A stretch of 64,000 bases of DNA from Sphingomonas phyllosphaerae FA2. Lineage in GTDB: Bacteria > Pseudomonadota > Alphaproteobacteria > Sphingomonadales > Sphingomonadaceae. Positions 15,884-25,194 of the stretch are shown here, piece by piece. The notes below the pieces were generated by a model. It saw only the letters and a program-made list of their open reading frames with translations. It had not been told where the DNA came from and made no database searches. The position numbers and the translations under genes were made by a program. Location of the stretch: the NCBI RefSeq assembly GCF_000427645.1, contig NZ_KE386571.1, positions 3,120,895-3,184,894 of the forward strand, written 5' to 3'. Positions within the stretch are counted from its first letter, which is position 1. Each line of letters begins with the position of its first letter.

Positions 15884-17341
15884 GTGTTCTTGCGCGAGCA
15901 ACAGGGACTGGAATGGGCGGGTGCGGGCGCGGGTGTGCCCGGCCGCGTAATTCCGCCCTCCGCCGATCGCGCCTGGCTGCACCGCGCCCGCGCCGCGGCA
16001 CGCGAGACTGACTGGGTGCCCGATCTCGGCCGCGATATCGGTAGCCGGACATGGTGGCGCGGGCTGGCGACGTGCACTGCTCTATGTGCGGGTGCGTGGT
16101 TCCTGTCGCCGGGCTTCCAGCCGCTGATCGGCGCAAGCGCGCCGGTAATGGGCGAGGCGGCGTTCGAGGAAGCGCGCACGCAGTCGTTCGCGCCGCTCGC
16201 GTTGGGAGCGACAACCGGTCGGCGGATGGCGGCGGGGGCGCTGGTGCGGCCGCTGAGCGAAACCCCCGAGCGCCCGCAGATCGAGCTGACCGCGGCGCTC
16301 GGCGACGGCGACACGCTGACGGGGACGTTGCAGCGCGCCGGGGTCGGCGGCGGCGAGGCGGCGCGGGTCGCGGCGCTGGTCGGGGCTGCATCGCTGCGGC
16401 CCGGCACGTTGCTGTCGCTGACGCTCGGTCGGCGGCCGACCAAATTCCAGCCGCGCCCGCTCGAAAAGCTCGATTTCCGCGCGGCGTTCGACCTCAACAT
16501 GACGGTGCTGCGCGCGGGCGAGGGGCTGACGGTGCTGCGCCGTCCGATCGCGATCGACCGTACGCCGCTGCACGTCCGCGGGATCGTCGGGGCGAGTCTC
16601 TACCGCTCGGCGCGCGCTGCCGGAGTGCCGGCGCGGGTGGTCGAGACCTATCTCAAGGCGCTCGGTGCGCACATGCCGATCGAGCGGATCGATCCGGGCG
16701 ACACATTCGATATCGTCGCCGACCAGCAGCGCGCCGCTACCGGCGAGGTCGAGGTCGGGCAACTGCAATATGCCGGGCTCGATCAGGGGCGGCAAAAGGT
16801 GGCGTTGGTGCGCTGGGGCGATCGCGACGGCGATGGCGGCACGCTGATGGATCCCGGCGGGCAGGTCGAGCGGCGCGGGACGATGGGGATGCCGGTCGCT
16901 GGCCGCGTCACTTCGACCTTCGGGATGCGGATGCACCCGCTGCTCGGCTTCATGCGGATGCACAAGGGCACCGATATCGGTGCGGCCTATGGCAGCCCGA
17001 TCTATGCCGCGATGGACGGCGTGGTGCAGTCGGCGGGGCGCGCCGGGGGCTATGGCAATTTCGTCAAGCTGGCCCATGCCGGTGGGCTGGCGACCGGCTA
17101 TGGCCATATGAGCCGCTTTGCGGTGCGCGCGGGGATGCGCGTCGCGCGCGGGCAGGTGATCGGCTATGTCGGGTCGACCGGTATCTCGACGGGGCCGCAT
17201 CTCCATTGGGAGGTGTGGCAGAACGGCCGGCCGGTGAACCCGCGCAGCATCTCGATGAGCAGCCTGCAGGCGCTGCCCGCCGCGACGATCCGCGCGATGA
17301 AGGCGAAGATGCTGCGGCTGCTCGACACGCCGTTGCGCTGA
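15884..17341 (+). CDS. Membrane-anchored M23-family peptidoglycan endopeptidase
   Basis: About 485 residues. A single membrane segment near residues 45-65 (WWRGLATCTALCAGAWFL) follows a short cytoplasmic part; the middle looks like the LysM/OapA-type region of M23 proteins (DGDTLTGTLQRAG; GDTFDIVADQQ). The C-terminal M23 domain has FGMRMHPLLGFMRMHKGTD (Zn His and Asp), YGHMSRF and HLHWEVW, so the metal site is intact and it is expected to cut peptidoglycan cross-links. The start is uncertain: I use GTG 15884; GTG 15854 is in frame too. Everything upstream in this frame lies antisense to the helicase. Confidence 0.87.
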   Translation: MFLREQQGLEWAGAGAGVPGRVIPPSADRAWLHRARAAARETDWVPDLGRDIGSRTWWRGLATCTALCAGAWFLSPGFQPLIGASAPVMGEAAFEEARTQSFAPLALGATTGRRMAAGALVRPLSETPERPQIELTAALGDGDTLTGTLQRAGVGGGEAARVAALVGAASLRPGTLLSLTLGRRPTKFQPRPLEKLDFRAAFDLNMTVLRAGEGLTVLRRPIAIDRTPLHVRGIVGASLYRSARAAGVPARVVETYLKALGAHMPIERIDPGDTFDIVADQQRAATGEVEVGQLQYAGLDQGRQKVALVRWGDRDGDGGTLMDPGGQVERRGTMGMPVAGRVTSTFGMRMHPLLGFMRMHKGTDIGAAYGSPIYAAMDGVVQSAGRAGGYGNFVKLAHAGGLATGYGHMSRFAVRAGMRVARGQVIGYVGSTGISTGPHLHWEVWQNGRPVNPRSISMSSLQALPAATIRAMKAKMLRLLDTPLR

Positions 17342-17381
17342 TCTTGCGGGCGGCGCGTGGCCGACCCACATCGCTGTTTCC

Positions 17382-17789
17382 ATGCCGCTTCATCTCACCA
17401 AAGTCGCGTTCGGCGCGGCGAGCGTCGACCTGCTTGCCGAGCGGTTGCAGGCGCGCGCCGCCGCCGGGCCGGTGTTCCTGACCACGCGCTATCTGCCCAA
17501 GCGGCACGAGGAAGTCGCGGGGCAGGGGTCGCTGTTCTGGATCATCAAGCACCAGCTGGTCGCACGCTCGCCGATCCTGTCGTTCGGCGATGCCGAGGGC
17601 GGGCGGGTCGCGATCCATATCGATCCCGATCTGCGGCTGGTGCTCGCGCAGCCGCGCCGCGCGCATCAGGGGTGGCGCTACCTGGAGGCGGGCGACGCGC
17701 CGGTCGATCTGGGCGGCGACGTGGCCGATGGGCTCGCCGCCATGCCGCCGGTGCTGGTGGGCAAGCTGAACGAGCTGGGGTTGATTTGA
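17382..17789 (+). CDS. DUF1489 family protein
   Basis: 135 residues, MPLHLTKVAFGAASVDLLAE, with TTRYLPKRHEEVAGQGSLFW and WIIKHQLVARSPILSF. I recognise it as DUF1489, a conserved alphaproteobacterial family with no established function. No signal peptide or membrane segment. It begins 40 bp after the M23 gene and likely shares its transcript; a palindromic repeat follows its stop. Confidence 0.85.
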   Translation: MPLHLTKVAFGAASVDLLAERLQARAAAGPVFLTTRYLPKRHEEVAGQGSLFWIIKHQLVARSPILSFGDAEGGRVAIHIDPDLRLVLAQPRRAHQGWRYLEAGDAPVDLGGDVADGLAAMPPVLVGKLNELGLI

Positions 17790-17797
17790 CCCCTGCT

Positions 17798-17892
17798 TGT
17801 CATTCCCGCGAAGGCGGGAATCCAGACGCGCAGGTCCGTTGATAGAGCCGAAACGTCAGAGGTTCTGGATCCCCGCCTTCGCGGGGATGACG
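17798..17892. repeat. Palindromic repeat family B, copy 1
   Basis: About 95 bp: TGTCATTCCCGCGAAGGCGG opens and its inverse CCGCCTTCGCGGGGATGACG closes, with GGGAATCCAGA / TCTGGATCC inside. It lies exactly between the convergent DUF1489 and tyrC genes and may end transcripts from both sides. Confidence 0.93.
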
Positions 17893-17905
17893 GCCGGGCG
17901 TGGGA

Positions 17906-18814
17906 TCAATCGTGCTTGCGGCCGAAATCTGCCGCGGCATCGTCCTGTCCCTGATCCACGATCGAGCGGCGGATCGCGCGGGTGCGCGCGAAACGATCGT
18001 GGAGCGCGTCGCCGTCGCCCCAACGGATCGCGCGCTGGAGCTGGCTGAGATCCTCGCTGAAGCGTTGCAGCATCTCCAGCACCGCTTCCTTGTTCGACAG
18101 GAACACGTCGCGCCACATCACCGGGTCGGAGGCGGCGATGCGCGTGAAGTCGCGGAAGCCGCCGGCCGAAAACTTGATGACCTCCGATTGGGTGACCTGT
18201 TGCAGGTCGTCGGCGGTCCCGACGATCGTATAGGCGATCAGATGCGGCAGATGGCTGGTGACCGCGAGGACGAGGTCGTGGTGGTCGGGCGCCATCCGCT
18301 CGACATCCGCGCCGAGCCGCCGCCAGAAATCCTCGACGCGGATCGTCGCCGCCCCGTCGCTCTCGGCGAGCGGCGTGACGATGCACCAGCGGCGGCGGAA
18401 CAAGGTCGCGAAGCCCGCCTCGGGTCCGCTCTGCTCGGTCCCCGCCACCGGGTGAGCAGGGACGACGCGCGCCGCGGGGAGCACTGCGGATAGCGCCTGC
18501 GCGACCGACGCCTTGCAGCTGCCGACATCGCTGACGATCGCGTCGGCCGGCAGATCGGCGGCGATCTCGGCGGCGACCGCGCCCATCGCACCGACCGGCA
18601 CGCACAGGATGACCAGATCGGCGTCGGTCACCGCCGCCCCGGCATGGTCGGCGACGTCGTCGAGCAGGTCGATTCGGCGCGCGGTTTCGCGAACGTCCGC
18701 GTCGGCGTCATGCCCGGTCAGCCGCACGGTCGGCATATATTGCCGCACCGCGCGCGCGATCGAGGAGCCGATCAGCCCGAGGCCGATGATCGAGACACGC
18801 GCGAACGGCAGCAT
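17906..18814 (-). CDS. tyrC: Prephenate/arogenate dehydrogenase
   Basis: Makes the tyrosine precursor from prephenate or arogenate with NAD(P). 302 residues. The Rossmann start VSIIGLGLIGSSIARAV is at residues 7-23; ILCVPVGAM, SDVGSCKASV, PAHPVAGTEQSGPEAG and SHLPHLIAY are family signatures. No chorismate mutase or ACT domain is fused. Its ATG overlaps the hisC stop by one base (TGATG), and pairing hisC-type aminotransferase with tyrC suggests that the aminotransferase also serves the aromatic pathway. The symbol tyrC is by analogy; substrate preference cannot be read. Confidence 0.92.
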   Translation of the reverse strand: MLPFARVSIIGLGLIGSSIARAVRQYMPTVRLTGHDADADVRETARRIDLLDDVADHAGAAVTDADLVILCVPVGAMGAVAAEIAADLPADAIVSDVGSCKASVAQALSAVLPAARVVPAHPVAGTEQSGPEAGFATLFRRRWCIVTPLAESDGAATIRVEDFWRRLGADVERMAPDHHDLVLAVTSHLPHLIAYTIVGTADDLQQVTQSEVIKFSAGGFRDFTRIAASDPVMWRDVFLSNKEAVLEMLQRFSEDLSQLQRAIRWGDGDALHDRFARTRAIRRSIVDQGQDDAAADFGRKHD

Positions 18815-19962
18815 CAGCCGCGCTCGATGCCCTTGTCAGGCGCGGTGGCATATGCGGCGGCGGCACCACGCTCGACCAGATCGCGCAGCGCCGCGGCGAC
18901 GCCGCGCGTCTCCGCCTCGGTGCCGATCGTGATGCGCAACCCCTGCGCAAGCCCCTGACCCGGCAGCCAACGGACGATATAGCCCGCGTCCATCAGTCCC
19001 TTGTAGGCGGTCTCGGCGGTCAGCTCGCCCTCGAACACCACCAGCACGAAATTGGCCTCGCTCGGGATCGCGCGCAGCCCGGCATTGCCCAATTTGGCGA
19101 TTTCCGCCGCGAACCACGCGCGCCACTCGGTGTTGTGCGCGCGGGTGTGCTCGACGAAGGCGCGGTCCTCGATTGCGGCGACGGCAGCGCGCTGCCCGCC
19201 GATCGTGATGTTGAACGGCAGGCGGATGCGGTGCAGCGCCTGCACGATATCGGCATGCGCATAGCCCCAGCCGATCCGCTCGGCAGCGAGACCGTGAATC
19301 TTCGAGAAGGTGCGCGTCACCAGCACGTTGCGCGCGGTCTTCGCCAGTTCCAGCCCGCCGTCGTCATCCGCGTCGGCAAGATATTCTGCGTAGGCCTGAT
19401 CGAGCACCAGCAACACGTTGCCGGGCAGATGGGCGTGAAGCCGCGCGATCTCGGCGGCGGGTGCGAAGGTGCCGGTCGGGTTGTTGGGGTTGGCGACATA
19501 GACGACGCGCGTGCGGTCGCTGACGCACGCGAGGATCGCGTCGACGTCGGTGGCATAGTCGCGGTCGGGCGCGATCACCGGGGTCGCGCCGACGCGCCGC
19601 GTCGCGATCTCGTAGACCGCAAAGCCGTAGCGGACGAAGATCACTTCGTCTCCCGGCCCGGCGAAGGCACCCGCGGCGAGGTGGAGGATTTCGTCCGAGC
19701 CGTTACCGTAGATGATCCGCGCCGCATCAAGCCCGAAGCGCGCCGCGATCGCCTCGCGCACGATCGCGCCGCTGGCGTCGGGGTAGCGCTCCAGCGTATC
19801 GGCGGCGGAAGCATATGCCGCGCGCGCGGCCGGCGAGGTGCCGAGCGGATTCTCGTTCGACGACAATTTGGCGACGGTGCGCCCGTCGTCGGTGGTCGAA
19901 CGCCCCGGAATGTACGGGGCGATGTCCATGATCCAGGGCTTGGGAGCGGGCGCGTTCGTCAT
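18814..19962 (-). CDS. hisC: Histidinol-phosphate / aromatic aminotransferase
   Basis: 382-residue class-I/II PLP aminotransferase: [20 protein letters not shown], then [33 protein letters not shown] and the PLP lysine in [19 protein letters not shown]. HisC enzymes convert imidazole-acetol phosphate in histidine synthesis, and alphaproteobacterial ones often also transaminate aromatic precursors; the tight link with tyrC supports that. Start at 19962 (MTNAPAP); upstream in-frame codons are not protein-like. Confidence 0.93.
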   Translation of the reverse strand: MTNAPAPKPWIMDIAPYIPGRSTTDDGRTVAKLSSNENPLGTSPAARAAYASAADTLERYPDASGAIVREAIAARFGLDAARIIYGNGSDEILHLAAGAFAGPGDEVIFVRYGFAVYEIATRRVGATPVIAPDRDYATDVDAILACVSDRTRVVYVANPNNPTGTFAPAAEIARLHAHLPGNVLLVLDQAYAEYLADADDDGGLELAKTARNVLVTRTFSKIHGLAAERIGWGYAHADIVQALHRIRLPFNITIGGQRAAVAAIEDRAFVEHTRAHNTEWRAWFAAEIAKLGNAGLRAIPSEANFVLVVFEGELTAETAYKGLMDAGYIVRWLPGQGLAQGLRITIGTEAETRGVAAALRDLVERGAAAAYATAPDKGIERG

Positions 19963-20036
19963 GGCCGATGCAGGTAGCGCGCGCGCGCGCCGGGGGGAAG
20001 GGGGCGGGTGGCGGAGCCGTTGCCGCCCACCATTCC

Positions 20037-20597
20037 CTAAAGCGGCGCGTCGGGCTTGTAGCCGACCTCTGCGATCACGGTGCCGTCGGGGTTTCTGCCG
20101 TCGCGATAGAGCGCGTTCACCTTCTGGCGTTGCGCCCAGGTCAGCGTGTCCCAATCCTCACGGTCGTTGCCCGGATGGCGTTCGCCGCCGCGCTCCTTGC
20201 GGCGCGGCGTGCCGGTGCTCGTCGCCTGCGATCTGGCACGTTCCTCCTGATGCGCCTTCAACGCGTCGTCGAGTTCGCCCGCCTCCACCGCCTGTTCCAG
20301 CTTGTCGAGGAACATCGCGAACATCGCTTCGGGGAGGTGGTTGGTCGCCGATCCGTTGAGCGGCAGCGGGCCCCCGGGCAGTTTCACCGTGAAGGCGACG
20401 ATGCCGTTCTGGACCTGCCACCAGCGGCCGCCCGCCTTGGCGGTGCCGGGGGTGCGTTCCGCATATTGTTCGCGCGTGCGCTGGATACCGTCGAGCAGCG
20501 GGCGCCGCGCCTTGGCGGGATCGTCGGGCTTGATCGCGAACGCCTCGGCAAGACCTTCGTTGTCGATGAAGCCGGCGAGTGAATCCAGTAATCCCAT
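20037..20597 (-). CDS. Conserved hypothetical protein
   Basis: 186 residues, [20 protein letters not shown], preceded by an excellent GGAGG site. I do not recognise the family. Visible: a short acidic N-terminal helix, a beta-rich middle ([21 protein letters not shown] cut in two here as GGRWWQVQ and NGIVAFTVK), a segment with alternating acid and amide residues ([19 protein letters not shown]), a basic Arg/Gly linker ([14 protein letters not shown]) and a C-terminal [19 protein letters not shown] that looks helical. No signal peptide or membrane span. It lies between hisC and the divergent metX. Confidence 0.7.
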   Translation of the reverse strand: MGLLDSLAGFIDNEGLAEAFAIKPDDPAKARRPLLDGIQRTREQYAERTPGTAKAGGRWWQVQNGIVAFTVKLPGGPLPLNGSATNHLPEAMFAMFLDKLEQAVEAGELDDALKAHQEERARSQATSTGTPRRKERGGERHPGNDREDWDTLTWAQRQKVNALYRDGRNPDGTVIAEVGYKPDAPL

Positions 20598-20775
20598 GTG
20601 GCCTCCATGCCCTTGGTTGCGAGCTAGGCAGCAGTCCTTACCGATTGGTCAACGTGGCGGACGAACCGCGCAACATGGATTTGAACGCCGGCAGGGTGCG
20701 AGGAAGTGGCGTCGGTTCTGTCGCCGGCCCCTTGGTGCTGGCGCGCTCCTGCCCATCGCGGGTCAGGCGTCGGCG

Positions 20776-20805
20776 GCGGGGCGTCGAGGCATCTCGACAC
20801 CCCGC
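20776..20805 (+). promoter_or_regulatory. Hairpin in the metX leader
   Basis: GCGGGGCGTCGAG / CTCGACACCCCGC with loop GCAT, ending 28 bp before the metX ATG. Just after it GGGCCGGG (20810-20817) could instead pair with CCGGCCC near 20724-20730. A leader structure that could control metX, but it does not match the SAM-II riboswitch pattern I know. Confidence 0.4.
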
Positions 20806-20833
20806 CCGCGGGCCGGGTAAAGGCAGCGGCTCG

Positions 20834-21964
20834 ATGCTCACCACTCCTTCCTCGCTCGATCAGCGGTTCGGCCTGTCACGGCGTGTCGTGCTGCCCGGGC
20901 CGCTAAGGCTCGATGGTGGTGCGCTGCTTGCGCCGGTCGAGATCGCCTATGAAACCTATGGCACGCTGGCGGCGGACGGCGGCAATGCGATGCTGGTCTG
21001 CCACGCGCTTACCGGCGACCAGCATCTGGCGAGCGCGCATCCCCGCACCGGCAAGCCGGGCTGGTGGCAGCGGATGGTCGGGCCGGGCAAGCCGATCGAT
21101 ACCGATCGCTATTTCGTGATCTGCACCAACGTGTTGGGATCCTGCATGGGGTCGACAGGCCCGGCGAGCGTCGACCCCTCGACCGGGCGACCCTATGCAA
21201 TGGCGTTTCCCGTCATCACGATCCGCGACATGGTGCGTGCACAGGCGCTGTTGCTCGATCATCTGGGGGTCGCGCGGCTGACGGCGGTTGTCGGCGGGTC
21301 GATGGGCGGGATGCAGGCGCTGAGCTGGGCGGCGACCTTCCCGGAACGCGTCGGGAAGTGCGTGGTGATCGCCTCAACCGCACGGCATTCGGCGCAGAAC
21401 ATCGCCTTTCACGAGGTCGGGCGACAGGCGGTGATGGCCGATCCGAACTGGCGCGGCGGCGAGTATTACGACGGCGACCCGCCCGCCGCCGGGCTGGCGG
21501 TGGCGCGGATGGCGGCGCACATCACCTATCTGTCCGAGGCGGGGCTGACGGAGAAGTTCGGGCGGCGGTTGCAGGCGCGAGCGCAGAAGTCGTTCGGGTT
21601 CGATGCCGATTTCCAGGTCGAAAGCTATCTGCGGCATCAAGGGCTGGCGTTCACCGATCGGTTCGATGCCAACAGCTATCTCTACATCACGCGCGCGCTG
21701 GATTATTTCGATCTGGCCGAGGAGCATGGCGGGCTGCTCGCCAACGCCTTCCGCGGCACCGCAACGCGCTTCTGCCTCGTCAGCTTCGACACCGACTGGC
21801 TGTATCCAACCGCCGAGTCGCGCAGCATCGTCCATGCCCTGATGGCGGCGGGCGCACCGGCGAGCTTCGTCGAGCTGTCGAGTCCGTTCGGGCATGATGC
21901 CTTCCTGCTCGACTCGCCGGAGCTGGACCGCGTGATCCACGGCTTCCTGAGCGCCGGCCGATGA
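20834..21964 (+). CDS. metX: Homoserine O-acetyltransferase
   Basis: Methionine pathway: acylates homoserine (acetyl by family name; some alphaproteobacterial members use succinyl-CoA). 376-residue alpha/beta hydrolase fold with [27 protein letters not shown] (nucleophile Ser), [10 protein letters not shown] (Asp) and FGHDAFLLD (His). I start at ATG 20834 ([13 protein letters not shown]), with AAAGG about 10 bases before. The stop overlaps the metW start as ATGA, the standard metXW arrangement. Confidence 0.95.
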   Translation: MLTTPSSLDQRFGLSRRVVLPGPLRLDGGALLAPVEIAYETYGTLAADGGNAMLVCHALTGDQHLASAHPRTGKPGWWQRMVGPGKPIDTDRYFVICTNVLGSCMGSTGPASVDPSTGRPYAMAFPVITIRDMVRAQALLLDHLGVARLTAVVGGSMGGMQALSWAATFPERVGKCVVIASTARHSAQNIAFHEVGRQAVMADPNWRGGEYYDGDPPAAGLAVARMAAHITYLSEAGLTEKFGRRLQARAQKSFGFDADFQVESYLRHQGLAFTDRFDANSYLYITRALDYFDLAEEHGGLLANAFRGTATRFCLVSFDTDWLYPTAESRSIVHALMAAGAPASFVELSSPFGHDAFLLDSPELDRVIHGFLSAGR

Positions 21965-22572
21965 GTTTGCGACCCGATCTGGCGATCATCGCCGCGCATC
22001 TGCCCGCCGGCGCGCGCGCACTCGACATCGGGTGCGGCGATGGCGAGTTGATGGCGGCACTGCGCGACGAACGCGGCGCCGACGTGCGCGGGCTGGAGCT
22101 GGACCCCGGCAATGTCGCGGCGGCGGTCGGACGCGGGCTGTCGGTGATCCAGGGCGATGCCGATACCGATCTGGCGGGCTATCCCGACCAGAGCTTCGAC
22201 TATGCGATCCTCAGCCAGACGTTGCAGACCGCGCGTGCGCCAGACCGGGTGTTGGGCGAATTGCTGCGGATCGGGCGTTACGCGTTCGTCAGCTTTCCCA
22301 ATTTTGCGCACTGGCGCGTGCGGCTGTCGCTGTTGTGGGGCGGGCGGATGCCGGTAACGCGGCTGCTGCCCGAGCGCTGGTATGATACGCCCAACATCCA
22401 CCATCTGACGATCGACGACTTTCGTGCGCATCTGGTTGAACGCGGGGTGATCGTGGAAGGGGCGTGGTTCCTGTCCGGCGACAAGCAGACCGGCGGCGCG
22501 GCGGCGAACTTCCTTGCCGAACATGCGATCTTCCTGCTGCGCCGGGAACAAAGCAAAGTTGATCGGGGTTAA
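21961..22572 (+). CDS. metW: Methionine biosynthesis protein MetW
   Basis: 203-residue SAM-methyltransferase-fold protein: [15 protein letters not shown] binds [36 protein letters not shown] and [20 protein letters not shown] are the MetW signature. MetW is needed with MetX for homoserine acylation in several bacteria; whether it methylates anything is unclear. Translationally coupled to metX. Confidence 0.95.
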   Translation: MSLRPDLAIIAAHLPAGARALDIGCGDGELMAALRDERGADVRGLELDPGNVAAAVGRGLSVIQGDADTDLAGYPDQSFDYAILSQTLQTARAPDRVLGELLRIGRYAFVSFPNFAHWRVRLSLLWGGRMPVTRLLPERWYDTPNIHHLTIDDFRAHLVERGVIVEGAWFLSGDKQTGGAAANFLAEHAIFLLRREQSKVDRG

Positions 22573-22596
22573 GGTATCCGTGATGAGGACCCCGGC

Positions 22597-23025
22597 ATGA
22601 CTGCGACTGCGCTGATCGTCGAGGACGAGATTTTCGTCGCGCTCGATCTGGAACGAATTCTGGAAGACGCGGGATACCGCGTCGCGGCGATCGCCGCGGA
22701 TGCGCAATCCGCGCTGGACGCCGCGCCGGGATGCCGTTTTGCCTTCGTCGACGTCAATCTCCGCGACGGGCCCACGGGGCCCGACATCGCCGAGCGGATC
22801 GCGCGCGATTACGGCGTGAAGGTTGTGTTCGTGACCGCCAATCCCGGACAGATTATCAACCGTGACGCGGCGTTGGGCTATGTGCGCAAACCGTTCAACG
22901 AGGAGGCGATCCTGGCGGCGGCGCGCACTGCCGCGCAGTCGGATACCGCCGGCGGCGACTGCCTCGACTTCGTACGCTGGCCGACATCGGCGATCAGCAG
23001 CAACGGTTCTGCTCAGGCGGGCTAA
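22597..23025 (+). CDS. Single-domain response regulator
   Basis: 142 residues: one receiver domain, MTATALIVEDEIFVALDLE (acidic pair), phospho-acceptor Asp in FAFVDVNLRDG at about 52, FVTAN and the Lys in GYVRKPF. After residue 115 only a short non-conserved tail follows, so there is no output domain. It faces the HWE-family kinase gene (convergent, 42 bp apart), which makes that kinase the likeliest partner. Confidence 0.87.
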   Translation: MTATALIVEDEIFVALDLERILEDAGYRVAAIAADAQSALDAAPGCRFAFVDVNLRDGPTGPDIAERIARDYGVKVVFVTANPGQIINRDAALGYVRKPFNEEAILAAARTAAQSDTAGGDCLDFVRWPTSAISSNGSAQAG

Positions 23026-23067
23026 GCGCGCCGCAACACGTCGTTACGGCACATCGGGCCTTGCAGC

Positions 23068-24615
23068 CTAGCGGCTGAACGCGATCCTCGGCACGCGCGT
23101 CGTCACTTCCAGCCCGGCCGTCGGCCATTCGCGTATCACGGTACCGCCCAGTTGCCGCGCGGCACTCATCTCGATCAGTTGCGAGCCGAAACCGGTCTGC
23201 GTTGGCAGGCCCGACAGCGGCGGGCCGTCGCGCTCGCACCAATGCAGCACCACCTCACTGGCTTCGACAGTGATGGTCAGCGTGACGTGCCCGTCCGCAG
23301 TCGACAGAGCACCATATTTACTCGCGTTGGTCGCCAGCTCGTGGAAAATCAGCGCCAGCGGGGTCGCGGCACGATCGTCGACGGTCACGTCATCGCCGAC
23401 GATATGAATCCGCTCAGCGTTCGGTGCGTGATAGGGGGCGAATAGTTCGCCGAGCAGCCCGTGCAGGCTGTCCTGTCGAAGCGCCGGGCGCGATTGATCG
23501 CTATGCGGGCGGACGAAATCGTGCGCGCGGCCCAGTGCGGTGATCCGCTGACGTAGCTCGCCGAGCAGCCCGGACAGTTCCGGGTGGGTGCGCCCGGTCA
23601 GATGCACCAGCCCGGCGACCACCGAGAAGATGTTCTTGATGCGGTGGCTCAGCTCCTGGCTGACGATCTCGCGCTGTTCGAGGGCGAGCTTCTGTTCGTG
23701 AATGTCGGTGCAGGTGCCGAACCAGCGCGTGATCGCGCCCGCGGCGTCGCGGATCGGCAATGCGCGGCCGAGCACCCAGCGGTAGGTGCCATCGTGGTGG
23801 CGCAGGCGATATTCGATCTCATATGGCTCGCCTGTGTCGAGCGAATGGCGCCATGCCGTCCAGGCGCGGGCCTGATCGTCGTGGTGGAACATGCCGTTCC
23901 ACGCCTCGCCATCGGTCGTCCCCTCGGGAACGCCGGTGAACGCGTACCAGCGGGCGTTGTAATAATCGTGATAGCCGTCGGGCAGCGTCGACCACACCAT
24001 CTGCGGCATGGTGTCGGCAAGGATGCGGAAGCGGGTTTCGCTCTCCGCGGCCTCGTTGCGAGCGCGGCGGACCGAGGCGCGCCGCGCTGCGCCCTCCCGC
24101 GAGTCGCGCAGCCGGGCAAGGACGTTGGCGGCGAGGACCGTCAGCCCCTCGCGCTGCAACGCGTTCAGTCCCTCGGGATGCGGCACCGTGTCGAGCACGC
24201 ACAGCGAGCCCATCGGAAAACCGTCATCGGAAATCAGCGGCACACCGGCGTAGAAGCGAAGGTTCATCTCGCCGGTGACCAGCGGATTCGTGGCGAAGCG
24301 CGGGTCGGCGGTGGCGTCGGGGACGATCATCAGCCCGTCGCCCCACATCGCATGCCCACAGAACGAATATTCGCGTGGCGGCTCCGGCCCTTCCGGGTAG
24401 CCGGTGCGCGCCAGGAAGGTCTGATGATCGGTATCGAGGATGCTGACGATCCCGACCGGCAAGCCGCAGAGATGCGCGGCGAAGTCGGTGATCTGCTTCA
24501 GCGCCGCAGCACCGCGCAGGGATTCGACATCGTAGGTGGCAAGCACCTGCGACCGCTTCGCCTCATCCAGCGCCTCGGGGCAGATTTCCAGACGGCTGGC
24601 GGGCTGCTCCGTCAC
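23068..24615 (-). CDS. HWE-family sensor histidine kinase with GAF and PAS domains
   Basis: 515 residues, no membrane segment: a cytoplasmic sensor. A GAF domain occupies about 25-170 (LPVGIVSILDTDHQTFLAR, YSFCGHAMW), a PAS domain about 195-310 (FRILADTMPQMVWS, YRWVLGRALPIRD), then the phosphoacceptor VSQELSHRIKNIFSVVAGL and the ATPase part FHELATNASKYGAL with HWCERDGPP, the W-x-E of the HWE group. The start is GTG 24615, immediately next to the ssb stop. Signal unknown; many HWE kinases respond to light or stress. Confidence 0.9.
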   Translation of the reverse strand: MTEQPASRLEICPEALDEAKRSQVLATYDVESLRGAAALKQITDFAAHLCGLPVGIVSILDTDHQTFLARTGYPEGPEPPREYSFCGHAMWGDGLMIVPDATADPRFATNPLVTGEMNLRFYAGVPLISDDGFPMGSLCVLDTVPHPEGLNALQREGLTVLAANVLARLRDSREGAARRASVRRARNEAAESETRFRILADTMPQMVWSTLPDGYHDYYNARWYAFTGVPEGTTDGEAWNGMFHHDDQARAWTAWRHSLDTGEPYEIEYRLRHHDGTYRWVLGRALPIRDAAGAITRWFGTCTDIHEQKLALEQREIVSQELSHRIKNIFSVVAGLVHLTGRTHPELSGLLGELRQRITALGRAHDFVRPHSDQSRPALRQDSLHGLLGELFAPYHAPNAERIHIVGDDVTVDDRAATPLALIFHELATNASKYGALSTADGHVTLTITVEASEVVLHWCERDGPPLSGLPTQTGFGSQLIEMSAARQLGGTVIREWPTAGLEVTTRVPRIAFSR

Positions 24616-25185
24616 TTAGAACGGCACGTCGTCGTCGAGGTCATCCGCGAAGCCGCCGCCGTAGCTGCTACCGCCGCCGCGCGCGCCGCCGCCTGCACCT
24701 GCACTGCCGCCACCACGCGATGCGGCGCCGCCACCGCCGCGCGCGCCGCCGCCATAGCCACCGCCGCCACCGAAATCATCGCCGCCGCCGAAGTCTTCAC
24801 GACCACCGCCGCCACCGCCACCCGCATTGCCGCCCGGGCCGTCGAGCATCGTCAGCACCGAGTTGAAGCCCTGCAGCACGATTTCGGTGCTGTATTTGTC
24901 GTTACCCTGCTGATCCTGCCACTTCCGCGTCTGGAGCTGGCCCTCGATATAGACCTTGCTGCCCTTGCGCAGAAATCGTTCGGCGACGTTCGCGAGCCCT
25001 TCGTTGAAGATTGCGACCGAATGCCATTCGGTCTTTTCCTTGCGCTCACCGGTGTTGCGGTCCTTCCACGATTCCGATGTGGCGATGCGCAGGTTCACTA
25101 CCTTGCCGCCGTTCTGGAACGAGCGCGATTCGGGATCGCGCCCGAGATTGCCGACGAGAATGACCTTGTTGACGCTGCCTGCCAT
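24616..25185 (-). CDS. ssb: Single-stranded DNA-binding protein
   Basis: 189 residues: OB-fold domain at 1-115 ([49 protein letters not shown]), then a glycine-rich linker and the acidic tip DLDDDVPF that recruits replication and repair proteins. The linker is unusually poly-Gly, with stretches of seven Gly. Start 10 bp downstream of the feoB stop on the same strand. Confidence 0.97.
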   Translation of the reverse strand: MAGSVNKVILVGNLGRDPESRSFQNGGKVVNLRIATSESWKDRNTGERKEKTEWHSVAIFNEGLANVAERFLRKGSKVYIEGQLQTRKWQDQQGNDKYSTEIVLQGFNSVLTMLDGPGGNAGGGGGGGREDFGGGDDFGGGGGYGGGARGGGGAASRGGGSAGAGGGARGGGSSYGGGFADDLDDDVPF

Positions 25186-25194
25186 GAAGCCCTC

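Noticed and set aside
20640..20775. SAM-II riboswitch upstream of metX
   Set aside because: A GGATTTG is present but the paired arms and downstream GCTAAA-type element expected of SAM-II are not found in order.
24616..24840. Glycine-codon-rich tract at the end of ssb as a DNA repeat or frameshift site
   Set aside because: The frame stays open to a normal acidic SSB tip (DDDVPF); it is the usual disordered linker.
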